Shown here piece by piece: positions 1 through 6,350 of a DNA stretch of 6,350 bases (positions are counted from its first letter, which is position 1; each line of letters opens with the position of its first letter). The DNA lies in contig CABRGJ010000052.1 in the NCBI GenBank assembly GCA_902470405.1, forward strand, positions 1 through 6,350, written 5' to 3'. Source of the stretch: an uncultured Eggerthella sp. (GTDB taxonomy: Bacteria; Actinomycetota; Coriobacteriia; Coriobacteriales; Eggerthellaceae). The notes beneath the pieces are model-generated. The model was given only the letters and a program-made list of their open reading frames with translations, ran no database searches and was not told the DNA's origin. Both the position numbers and the translations under genes were made by a program.

Positions 1-3000
1 CCGAGCCCGACACCAGGAAAGAGGCGAAGATGGTATTGATGATGAGCGAGATCTTGCCATCACGGATAAGATCGAGCGCGCTTGGCCGTTCGTCCGATCG
101 ATCGCCTTCGTGGATCTTGCTTACTTCCAAGCACTCGATACCAGAAGCGCGCAGCACCTTTGCCGTGCCATGTGTTGCGACGATGCCGAATCCCATACGC
201 TCAACATCGCGAATGAGCGCAACGATCGAGCGTTTGTCTCCATCATTGACGCTTACGAAGGCAAGCCCTCTTTTGGGTAGTGCGTAGTCGATCGCGAACT
301 GCGTTTTCGCATATGCGCCTGGAACGGTTGGTGCGATTCCCATCACTTCGCCTGTCGATTTCATCTCGGGTCCGAGGATCACTTGTGCACCAGGGAAGCG
401 ACCCCAAGGCATAACAGCTTCCTTTACGCAATAAAAACTGGGTTCGCTCTCGTGCGATGGTAGGCCCAAGTTTGCGATCCTCTCGCCAGTCATGATGCGA
501 GCAGCTGCTTTCGCCAGAGACACCCCCGATGCTTTTGAAACGAACGGCACGGTACGGCTTGCGCGTGGATTGGCTTCGATCACGTAGACCTGCTGGTCTT
601 TGATGGCGAATTGAATGTTCAGAAGTCCTTTTACGCCTAGGCGCAGCGCAAGCCTGACAGCGATATCTTTGAGACGATCGAGGGTGTTATCTGAGAGCGA
701 ATAGGGCGGGATGACGCAGGCCGAATCGCCTGAGTGGATGCCCGCCATTTCAATATGCTCCATAATGCCACCGATATAGACGCTCTCACCATCGCAAAGC
801 GCATCGAGGTCGACCTCGATCGCGCCCTCTAGGAATTTATCGAGATAGATCGGATGGTCGGGCGAGATTTGCGCCGCCTGGGTCATATAGATTTCGAGCT
901 GATCAAGGTCGTAGACGATGGCCATGCCACGGCCTCCGAGCACATAGCTTGGACGTACGAGGAGCGGAAATCCGATCTTCTCAGCGACGCGACAAGCTTG
1001 TTCATAGGTAGAGGCCATACCGGCAGCAGGGTAGGCGATCTTGAGCTCATCTAGGATATTGGCAAAGAGATCACGATCTTCTGCCAGATCGATCGATGCA
1101 GGTGAAGTGCCGACGATAGGTACACCTGCTTCTTGAAGCGCTCGGGCTAGCTTGAGCGGAGTCTGACCTCCCAGCGTTAAGATGACCCCATCAGGATCGG
1201 TCGCCTCGATCACGTCCATTACATCTTCGAAGGTGAGTGGCTCGAAGAAGAGCATGTCGGAAGTGTCGTAGTCGGTCGAAACGGTCTCAGGATTGCAGTT
1301 GACCATGATGGTCTCAAAGCCAGCTTCTGCAAGCGCATAGCTCGCTTGCACGCAGCAATAATCGAATTCGATGCCTTGCCCGATACGATTCGGCCCTGCT
1401 CCGAGGATCATGATGCGTGAGCGAGTCTTAGGCGTGATCTCGCTTTCTACTGCATCATAGGTCTTGTAATGATAGGAAGTCGAGCTCGCAAATTCTGCAG
1501 CGCAAGTGTCTACGGTTTTGAATGCAGGCAAGACGCCGAGGATCTTGCGGCAGGCGCGTACGCTCGCTTCGGCGGCGCCGGTCAGCTTGGCGATCAGCGC
1601 ATCGCTCATGCCCTGTTGCTTCAAAAGGCGTAATGTCGGTTCGTCGAGTTGGTCGAGTCTCAGATCTGAGAGATTCGTTTGCATCTGCACCATATCGTAG
1701 ATACGACCGAGGAAGAATGGATCGATGCCAGAGAGCTTGTGGATTCGTGAGAGTGTAAGTCCACGACGAAATCCTTCGGCTACATGAAAGACGCGTACCG
1801 CACTTGGCCTGGCGATCTCGGTCTCAAGCTCCGATGTGCCCATAGATGCATAAAGGCTAGCCTCTTTTGTGCTCGGTGTAAGTCCAATGTGCCCATCTTC
1901 AAGGCTACGAAGCGCTTTATCGAGCGCTTCTTCGAACGTGCGTCCGATCGCCATCACTTCACCGACTGCTTTCATCCGGGTCGTGAGCGTATCATCCGAG
2001 CCTTGGAATTTCTCGAATGCGAATCGGGGCACTTTTACCACGCAATAGTCGATAGAAGGTTCGAAGCAAGCAGGTGTGATGCGTGTGATATCGTTCATGA
2101 TCTCGTCGAGCGTATAACCTACTGCGAGCTTTGCTGCTGCCTTTGCGATAGGAAAGCCAGTCGCTTTCGATGCGAGCGCAGACGAGCGGGATACGCGCGG
2201 GTTCATCTCGATCATGCGTCCGTTATTGGGGTTGATGGCGAACTGTACGTTCGAGCCTCCCGTTTCAACGCCGATCTTCTCAAGAATCGCAAGGGACGCT
2301 ATGCGCATGCGCTGATACTCCACGTCTGAAAGCGTTTGAGCAGGCGCGACAGTGATCGAATCACCTGTATGCACGCCCATCGGGTCGAGATTCTCGATCG
2401 AACACACGATGATGCCGTTGCCAGCTGCATCCCGCATGACCTCCATCTCGAACTCTTTCCAACCCATGATGCTCTCTTCGACCAGCACCTCGCTAACAGG
2501 CGAAAGCTCGATGCCTTGCGCGGCGATACGTGCGAGCTCTTCAGGATCTGCTGCTGCACCGCCACCTGCGCCACCGAGCGTGAACGAAGGACGCAGGATG
2601 ACGGGATAGCCGATATTCTTTGCGATCTCGAGGGCCTGCTCGACGGAATAGGCATAATCACCACGAGCCACCTCAACGCCGATCTCGGTCATGGCTTCGT
2701 TGAACAACTTGCGGTTCTCGCCTTTCTGGATGGCAGCAAGATCGCAACCGATCAGTTCGACATCCCATCGATCGAGCACACCTGCTTCAGCTAGTTCCAC
2801 CGCAGCATTCAGTGCGGTCTGTCCACCAAGGGTTGGCAGGAGCGCATCGGGGCGTTCGCGCTCGATGATGCGTTCGATGAATTCTCGAGTGATGGGTTCG
2901 ACATAGGTGCGATCAACCAGTTCGGGATCGGTCATGATCGTGGCAGGATTGGAGTTCACCAGTACAACGCGATAACCTTCTTCTTTCAAGACCTTACACG

Positions 3001-3097
3001 CTTGTGCGCCTGAATAATCGAATTCGCATGCTTGCCCGATCACGATCGGGCCAGAGCCGATCACGAGGATGGTCTTGATGTCAGTGCGTTTAGGCAT
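1..3097 (-). CDS. carB: Carbamoyl-phosphate synthase large subunit (partial, C-terminus beyond window)
   Basis: Makes carbamoyl phosphate from bicarbonate, ammonia supplied by CarA, and two ATP, in the cytoplasm, for pyrimidine and arginine synthesis. My translation from ATG 3097-3095 gives 1032 codons with no stop or frameshift. The E. coli protein has 1073 residues, so roughly 50 are missing. Domains: carboxyphosphate ATP-grasp half about 1-400 ([20 protein letters not shown]169; H243 in GVHTGDS; Q285), oligomerisation region about 400-550, carbamoyl-phosphate ATP-grasp half from about 560 ([15 protein letters not shown]; metal ligands Q829, E841, N843), and an MGS-like allosteric domain from about 930 (ATHGTAKVL with T975 and T978, K994, N1021). 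Numbering equals E. coli at H243 and Q285. The next ligands fall at E297 and N299 instead of E299 and N301, so the first half lacks two residues there. The start is set by a strong ribosome binding site inside carA, and the genes overlap by 8 bases. Identity is certain; the C-terminus is unseen. Confidence 0.97.
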   Translation of the reverse strand, partial: MPKRTDIKTILVIGSGPIVIGQACEFDYSGAQACKVLKEEGYRVVLVNSNPATIMTDPELVDRTYVEPITREFIERIIERERPDALLPTLGGQTALNAAVELAEAGVLDRWDVELIGCDLAAIQKGENRKLFNEAMTEIGVEVARGDYAYSVEQALEIAKNIGYPVILRPSFTLGGAGGGAAADPEELARIAAQGIELSPVSEVLVEESIMGWKEFEMEVMRDAAGNGIIVCSIENLDPMGVHTGDSITVAPAQTLSDVEYQRMRIASLAILEKIGVETGGSNVQFAINPNNGRMIEMNPRVSRSSALASKATGFPIAKAAAKLAVGYTLDEIMNDITRITPACFEPSIDYCVVKVPRFAFEKFQGSDDTLTTRMKAVGEVMAIGRTFEEALDKALRSLEDGHIGLTPSTKEASLYASMGTSELETEIARPSAVRVFHVAEGFRRGLTLSRIHKLSGIDPFFLGRIYDMVQMQTNLSDLRLDQLDEPTLRLLKQQGMSDALIAKLTGAAEASVRACRKILGVLPAFKTVDTCAAEFASSTSYHYKTYDAVESEITPKTRSRIMILGAGPNRIGQGIEFDYCCVQASYALAEAGFETIMVNCNPETVSTDYDTSDMLFFEPLTFEDVMDVIEATDPDGVILTLGGQTPLKLARALQEAGVPIVGTSPASIDLAEDRDLFANILDELKIAYPAAGMASTYEQACRVAEKIGFPLLVRPSYVLGGRGMAIVYDLDQLEIYMTQAAQISPDHPIYLDKFLEGAIEVDLDALCDGESVYIGGIMEHIEMAGIHSGDSACVIPPYSLSDNTLDRLKDIAVRLALRLGVKGLLNIQFAIKDQQVYVIEANPRASRTVPFVSKASGVSLAKAAARIMTGERIANLGLPSHESEPSFYCVKEAVMPWGRFPGAQVILGPEMKSTGEVMGIAPTVPGAYAKTQFAIDYALPKRGLAFVSVNDGDKRSIVALIRDVERMGFGIVATHGTAKVLRASGIECLEVSKIHEGDRSDERPSALDLIRDGKISLIINTIFASFLVSGS

Positions 3098-4499
3098 GGA
3101 TGGCCTCCTTGGTGCTGCTGTCGAACTTCCATCCTGCGAGACGGTTCGTGGCAGGGTCGATGGCAAGATAGTCTTCCTGCGCCTCTTGCGATCTCCATTG
3201 TTCCATCAAGCGCGTGAAGGCACTAAAGAGGTAGTGCGAGTCAGTCGATCCGGGCGCAGCTTCAGGGTGATACTGCACGCTGAAGGCTGGTACATCAAGA
3301 AATCGCATGCCCTCGATAGTGCCGTCATTGAGATTCACGTGTGTAAGTTGAATACGGCCAAAACGATCGTTGTTGACGACAGGGGGGATGTCGACGTGAG
3401 TCCAGGGACGCATATCGCGCATATCGTGCCATGCTCCGATGTGCTCATCGGGGTTCCCGCTGTCCTTGAGCGCTCGTTTGCTTTCGCTATCGAGCGAGCC
3501 GAGGGAGGGGAATATAAGATTGAACCCATGGTTCTGGACCGTAATCTCTACGCGTTTGGTGATGAGGTTCATGACCGGTTGATTGATGCCGCGATGTCCG
3601 TATTTCAGCTTTTCGACGCGTGCCCCTGCTGCTTTGCCGAGCATTTGATGGCCGAGACATATGCCGAAGAGGGGCACTTTGCCGAGCAGCTGTTCCACTT
3701 GTTCGAACGTTGCTTCGACGTTGTCGGGATTTCCTGGACCGTTGCTCAAGAATACCCCGTCAGGTTCGAGAGCGAGCACTTCTTGTGCGGGTGTGTCCCA
3801 TGGCACGACGCTTACTGCACAACCGACCTCTACGAGACCGTCTAAGATCGCGCTCTTGACTCCACAATCGTAGGCGACAACATGAAAGCGCGTTTTGACA
3901 GGAGCGTCCTTAGCGAAGTCATAGCACGCTTCGTAGTGATATGACTCGATCGATTCGCGGGAAACTTGAGCAACATAGTTCTCTTCTGGGAGGGGCGTTG
4001 CAGCCTGCGCTTTTGCGATCAGGCTTGTTTCGTCGAGGTCGAGCGTGGAGAGCACCGCACGCATCGCTCCCGCTTCACGGATATGACGCACGAGCGCACG
4101 TGTATCGATCCCTTCGATCGCGACCACATCATGTTCGCGCAAGAAGTCGGGAAGCGATTCGTGGCTGCGCCAGTTGCTCGGGTGCGCGCACATATCGCGC
4201 ACCACGAGTCCTTGCAGTGCGATTTGCGGGGCTTGCGCGTCATCTTCGTTCACGCCGTAATTGCCGATTTGAGGGTAGGTCATACAAACGATCTGTCCCG
4301 CATAGGAAGGATCGGTGATCACTTCAAGATAACCGACGAGTCCTGTATTGAAGCAGATCTCCCCGCTTGTCTCTCCAGGTGCTCCACATGAAAAACCTCG
4401 AAAGACGGTGCCATCTTCCAGTGCGAGAACTGCTGGTTGGACGCCTGCTTTCGAGGTGTTGCTCAAAATATGTTCGAGTACGGCGCTCGATTGGTTCAT
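3090..4499 (-). CDS. carA: Carbamoyl-phosphate synthase small (glutaminase) subunit
   Basis: Hydrolyses glutamine and passes ammonia to CarB. The 469-residue protein is much longer than the usual 360-385. Residues about 22-165 are the CarA N-terminal domain ([20 protein letters not shown] at 50-69, containing the Ser that binds across the dimer). Residues about 204-432 are a class I glutamine amidotransferase domain: LSNGPGNP 251-258, GICLGHQ with nucleophile Cys281, QNHGF 322-326, and QYHPEA with His411 and Glu413. The whole triad is present. The extra length has three sources: about 20 residues at the N-terminus, about 45 residues between QNHGF and [10 protein letters not shown] (385-394), and a tail of about 37 residues after LMEQ. 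The first domain and the catalytic motifs read normally, so I expect an active enzyme. The ATG at 4499 is chosen because AAGGAG lies five bases upstream. It precedes and overlaps carB by 8 bases. Confidence 0.97.
   Translation of the reverse strand: MNQSSAVLEHILSNTSKAGVQPAVLALEDGTVFRGFSCGAPGETSGEICFNTGLVGYLEVITDPSYAGQIVCMTYPQIGNYGVNEDDAQAPQIALQGLVVRDMCAHPSNWRSHESLPDFLREHDVVAIEGIDTRALVRHIREAGAMRAVLSTLDLDETSLIAKAQAATPLPEENYVAQVSRESIESYHYEACYDFAKDAPVKTRFHVVAYDCGVKSAILDGLVEVGCAVSVVPWDTPAQEVLALEPDGVFLSNGPGNPDNVEATFEQVEQLLGKVPLFGICLGHQMLGKAAGARVEKLKYGHRGINQPVMNLITKRVEITVQNHGFNLIFPSLGSLDSESKRALKDSGNPDEHIGAWHDMRDMRPWTHVDIPPVVNNDRFGRIQLTHVNLNDGTIEGMRFLDVPAFSVQYHPEAAPGSTDSHYLFSAFTRLMEQWRSQEAQEDYLAIDPATNRLAGWKFDSSTKEAIHA
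3104..3110 (-). promoter_or_regulatory. carB ribosome binding site within carA
   Basis: The minus strand reads AAGGAGG six bases before the carB ATG at 3097. This is a full match to the anti-Shine-Dalgarno core. It lies in the last codons of carA and fixes the carB start. Ribosomes ending carA at TAA (3092-3090) stop on top of the carB start codon, which favours translational coupling and the matched subunit supply the heterodimer needs. Confidence 0.9.
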
Positions 4500-4504
4500 C
4501 GATT

Positions 4505-4510
4505 CTCCTT
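4505..4510 (-). promoter_or_regulatory. carA ribosome binding site
   Basis: AAGGAG on the minus strand, five bases before ATG 4499-4497. It supports the long N-terminus of CarA over a later start. The TGA of a small upstream ORF (4545-4510) shares its last base with the first base of this site. Confidence 0.85.
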
Positions 4511-4545
4511 CATGCCAAGCAGATCATTTCATTCATCATATTCAT
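4510..4545 (-). CDS. Possible 11-residue upstream ORF in the carA leader
   Basis: The minus strand reads ATG at 4545 and ends TGA at 4512-4510, encoding MNMMNEMICLA. Four of its eleven codons are ATG, and its stop abuts the carA ribosome binding site, so translating it would place a ribosome over the carA initiation region. No convincing Shine-Dalgarno sequence precedes it, and such a short ORF can occur by chance. It resembles nothing I know. Leader peptides are known upstream of carbamoyl-phosphate synthase small-subunit genes elsewhere (the fungal arginine attenuator peptide; a carAB leader ORF reported in Pseudomonas), but there is no sequence similarity and no Arg codon here. Treat as a candidate only. 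Confidence 0.2.
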   Translation of the reverse strand: MNMMNEMICLA

Positions 4546-4595
4546 TTGCTGTTTCGTGCTCGTTTCAAGCCGTGAAATTCAGTTCTGGGACATTT

Positions 4596-4622
4596 TCGCT
4601 CAAAGCGAGTTCGATCGCTCAA
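4596..4622 (-). repeat. Two 8-bp direct repeats upstream of carA (candidate operator)
   Basis: TTGAGCGA occurs on the minus strand at 4622-4615 and again at 4603-4596, a period of 19 bases. The inverted core AGCGA (plus strand 4604-4608) lies between them and could pair with either copy. Spacing near two helical turns on one DNA face is compatible with a dimeric regulator, but no family can be named, and short repeats of this kind can arise by chance. Confidence 0.3.
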
Positions 4623-4629
4623 TGAAGGA

Positions 4630-4661
4630 GGAAGGAGAAGGGAGGTCGCTCTTCTCCTTCC
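4630..4661 (-). terminator. Hairpin downstream of glnN, possible terminator
   Basis: GGAAGGAGAAG (minus strand, 4661-4651) pairs perfectly with CTTCTCCTTCC (4640-4630) around a 10-base loop, starting 16 bases after the glnN TAG. Position and an 11-bp perfect stem suggest an end to the glnN transcript. The sequence after the stem (TCCTTCATTG) is only moderately T-rich, so it may be a weak intrinsic terminator or a 3'-end stabilising hairpin that lets some transcription continue into carAB. Confidence 0.55.
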
Positions 4662-4676
4662 CAATATCGCAAAGCC

Positions 4677-6350
4677 CTAAACGTAGAACAACATATTGTT
4701 GTAGCTCGGAACGGGCCAGTGCGAGCGATCAGTGATGGTCTCTGTGAAGTCGACCACCGCTCTCAACTCATCCATGACGAGGATGACGGTGTGCGCATAA
4801 TAGTCAGCGCGCTCTTGCAGATCTTCGATCTCGAGCGCATGGTTGCCTGTGGTATCGAGCTTGTCGACCAATGCGTCGATCTTGTCGAGCGAATCGAGCA
4901 GATTCGAGAGCAGTTTTTCTTGGGCCCCTGTCTTGGCACCTGCCGGTGCGCTTTCGCGGAAACGCTTCAGGCTCTCTGCGACTTCAGAGGCATAGGCATT
5001 GATAGCAGGCACGAACGTGCGACGGGTCATGCGACGCATCACGCGCGCCTCGATATTGATCAACTTGCAATAGCGCTCAAGCTTGCATTCGTAGCGGCTT
5101 TGTATCTCGCTTGCGGAGAGCACGTCCATCTCATCGAAGAGGGCGATCGATTTGTCTGCCACATAGGCAGGAAGCGCATCTGCGGTGGTTCGATTGTTCG
5201 CAAGTCCACGTCGCTTCGCTTCGATCTCCCATTCATCGGCATAGCCATTTCCGTTGAAGATGATGCGTTGATGATCGGTGAGCGTCTGCTTGATGTAGTC
5301 GGCAGCAGCGGCATTGACGTCGCTCTTGCCCTCGAGTGCATCAGCGAAACCCTTTAAGCTCTTCGCTACTGCGGTATTCAAGATCATATTGCAATCAGCA
5401 AGATTGTTGTGCGCGCCGGGCATGCGGAATTCGAACTTATTGCCCGTGAACGCGAAGGGGCTCGTGCGATTGCGGTCGGTATTGTCCTTCAAGAACAGCG
5501 GGAGGCTCTGTACGCCCAGATCGATCCTGGTCTCGCCTTGCCCGATATATTCCTGTCCATTGATGATCGCTTCCACAATCGCACCCAGCTCATCACCAAG
5601 GAAGATCGAGATGATAGCAGGAGGTGCTTCATTAGCACCGAGGCGATGATCGTTTCCAGCGGTAGCTACCGACATGCGCAGGAGTTCCTGATAGTCGTCG
5701 ACCGCTTCGATGATCGCAGTAAGGAATACCAGAAAACGCAGATTATCGGTAGGATTATCACCTGGATCGAGCAAATTCTTATCATCTGCTGAGATCGCCC
5801 AGTTGTTATGCTTGCCTGAGCCATTCACGCCTTCAAAGGGCTTTTCATGCAGAAGGCAGACCAGTCCAAAGCGGCTCGCGAGGATGGTCATCTCTTCCAT
5901 GGTCAGCAAGTTCTGATCGATGGCCTGATTGGCGTTCGCAAAGATAGGCGCAAGCTCATGCTGAGCAGGTGCGACCTCGTTATGCTTGGTGCGCGCTGGA
6001 ATGCCGAGTTTCCAGAGTTCGTTATCGAGCTCTTTCAGGAAGTTGTTGACGGTCGGTCGGATCGACCCGAAATAATGCTCCTCGAGCTCTTGTCCCTTGC
6101 AGGGGGAGTGACCAAAGAGCGTGCGCCCGGTCAAAACAAGGTCTTCGCGACGTTCGTATTCGTCTTTTGGGATCAGAAAGAATTCCTGCTCAGCTCCGAC
6201 TGTAGTGGTGACGCGATGGGGATGTTCATCGAAGATGGCCAATACGCGCTTCGCCTGCTTCTCGATCGCGCCCATGGAGCGCAGAAGCGGTGTCTTCTTG
6301 TCGAGCGCCTCTCCTGTGTAGGAGCAGAATGCTGTCGGAATGCAAAGCAC
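4677..6350 (-). CDS. glnN: Type III glutamine synthetase (partial, N-terminus beyond window)
   Basis: Makes glutamine from glutamate, ammonia and ATP; cytoplasmic, assimilating ammonia. The 557 visible codons run in from the window edge. The GTG at 6350 is an internal codon, not a start. The GSIII family is about 700 residues, so some 140-150 are missing, including the first part of the active site. Visible motifs, in fragment numbering: IPTAFCSYTGEALDKKTPLL (4-23), TVGAEQEFFLI with metal-binding glutamates (50-60), KHNEVAPAQHELAPIF (122-137), HEKPFEGVNGSGKHNNW in the glutamate site (168-184), AGNDHRLGANEAPPAI (231-246) and NRTSPFAFTGNKFEFR (294-309). A long helical C-terminal region (about 405-535) typical of GSIII ends in WPVPSYNNMLFYV. 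These features exclude the shorter GSI and GSII types. It lies 177 bases upstream of carA in the same direction and makes the glutamine CarA consumes. The stop is TAG. Confidence 0.96.
   Translation of the reverse strand: MLCIPTAFCSYTGEALDKKTPLLRSMGAIEKQAKRVLAIFDEHPHRVTTTVGAEQEFFLIPKDEYERREDLVLTGRTLFGHSPCKGQELEEHYFGSIRPTVNNFLKELDNELWKLGIPARTKHNEVAPAQHELAPIFANANQAIDQNLLTMEEMTILASRFGLVCLLHEKPFEGVNGSGKHNNWAISADDKNLLDPGDNPTDNLRFLVFLTAIIEAVDDYQELLRMSVATAGNDHRLGANEAPPAIISIFLGDELGAIVEAIINGQEYIGQGETRIDLGVQSLPLFLKDNTDRNRTSPFAFTGNKFEFRMPGAHNNLADCNMILNTAVAKSLKGFADALEGKSDVNAAAADYIKQTLTDHQRIIFNGNGYADEWEIEAKRRGLANNRTTADALPAYVADKSIALFDEMDVLSASEIQSRYECKLERYCKLINIEARVMRRMTRRTFVPAINAYASEVAESLKRFRESAPAGAKTGAQEKLLSNLLDSLDKIDALVDKLDTTGNHALEIEDLQERADYYAHTVILVMDELRAVVDFTETITDRSHWPVPSYNNMLFYV

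Larger units (their letters stand above)
4500..4676 (-). promoter_or_regulatory. glnN-carA intergenic region, expected to hold the carAB promoter
   Basis: The 177 bases between the glnN stop and the carA start contain, in transcription order, a hairpin (4661-4630), a pair of TTGAGCGA direct repeats (4622-4615 and 4603-4596), an AT-richer stretch (about 4550-4520), a tiny ORF and the carA ribosome binding site. A promoter is expected here because a hairpin follows glnN, but I cannot place it. TTGAAA (4568-4563) and TATGAT (4540-4535) look like -35 and -10 boxes, but their 22-base spacing is too long. I see no PyrR-type anti-terminator, T-box or other riboswitch. Confidence 0.5.

Noticed and set aside
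1784..2329. 181-codon plus-strand open frame opposite carB, and a 125-codon minus-strand frame at 2676-2299
   Set aside because: Both are shadow frames of carB, whose own frame reads through this region without interruption and with conserved motifs.
1..3097. Possible frameshift or pseudogene in carB because of its two-residue deletion
   Set aside because: Translating the whole minus-strand frame gave 1032 codons with no stop, and conserved motifs hold before and after the deletion, which is in frame.
3069..3845. 258-codon plus-strand open frame opposite carA
   Set aside because: It lies wholly antisense to carA and carB, has no recognisable domain, and the opposite strand carries full catalytic motifs. 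Long antisense frames are expected from the codon use here.
4535..4568. TTGAAA and TATGAT as a carA promoter
   Set aside because: The spacing is 22 bases, too long for a normal -35/-10 pair, and no better pair was found.
4621..4645. Purine-rich plus-strand tract resembling repeated Shine-Dalgarno sequences
   Set aside because: No credible plus-strand gene follows. It is one arm of the hairpin downstream of glnN.
4500..4676. PyrR attenuator, T-box or other riboswitch in the carA leader
   Set aside because: I found no matching conserved elements or anti-terminator/terminator pair in the leader.
4719..5357. 212-codon plus-strand open frame opposite glnN
   Set aside because: It is antisense to the conserved GSIII C-terminal region and shows no family motif.

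Overview
The window holds three genes, all on the minus strand, so transcription runs from high to low coordinates. They are the 3' part of a type III glutamine synthetase gene (glnN, 6350 to 4677, cut by the window edge), a complete carA (4499 to 3090), and most of carB (3097 to 1, cut before its stop). This is core nitrogen, pyrimidine and arginine metabolism. I see no mobile element, CRISPR array, tRNA or rRNA, and no defence or other accessory system.

Layout: glnN ends with TAG at 4677-4679. Sixteen bases further on is an 11-bp hairpin (4630-4661) that may be its terminator. The 177-base gap (4500-4676) also holds two 8-bp direct repeats, an 11-codon Met-rich upstream ORF and the carA ribosome binding site. 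carA and carB overlap by 8 bases, and the carB ribosome binding site lies inside the end of carA, so the two are very likely co-transcribed and translationally coupled.

How they work together: GlnN makes glutamine from glutamate, ammonia and ATP. CarA takes the amide nitrogen from glutamine and channels ammonia to CarB, which uses bicarbonate and two ATP to make carbamoyl phosphate for UMP and arginine synthesis. One enzyme therefore makes the substrate of the other, although the gap and hairpin suggest separate transcription units.

Organism: the DNA is about half G+C by eye, prefers ATC for Ile, is rich in GATC, and carries a GSIII glutamine synthetase. CarA has an unusual insertion in its glutaminase domain. 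These fit an anaerobic gut or oral bacterium, and my best guess is an actinobacterium of the class Coriobacteriia. This is an inference from general impression and a search would settle it.

I did not find a new system. The points most worth a second look are lineage-type variations in the enzymes: the CarA insertion, a two-residue shortening next to the metal ligands in the first CarB ATP-grasp half, and an odd start to the last CarB segment. The small upstream ORF before carA is also worth checking.
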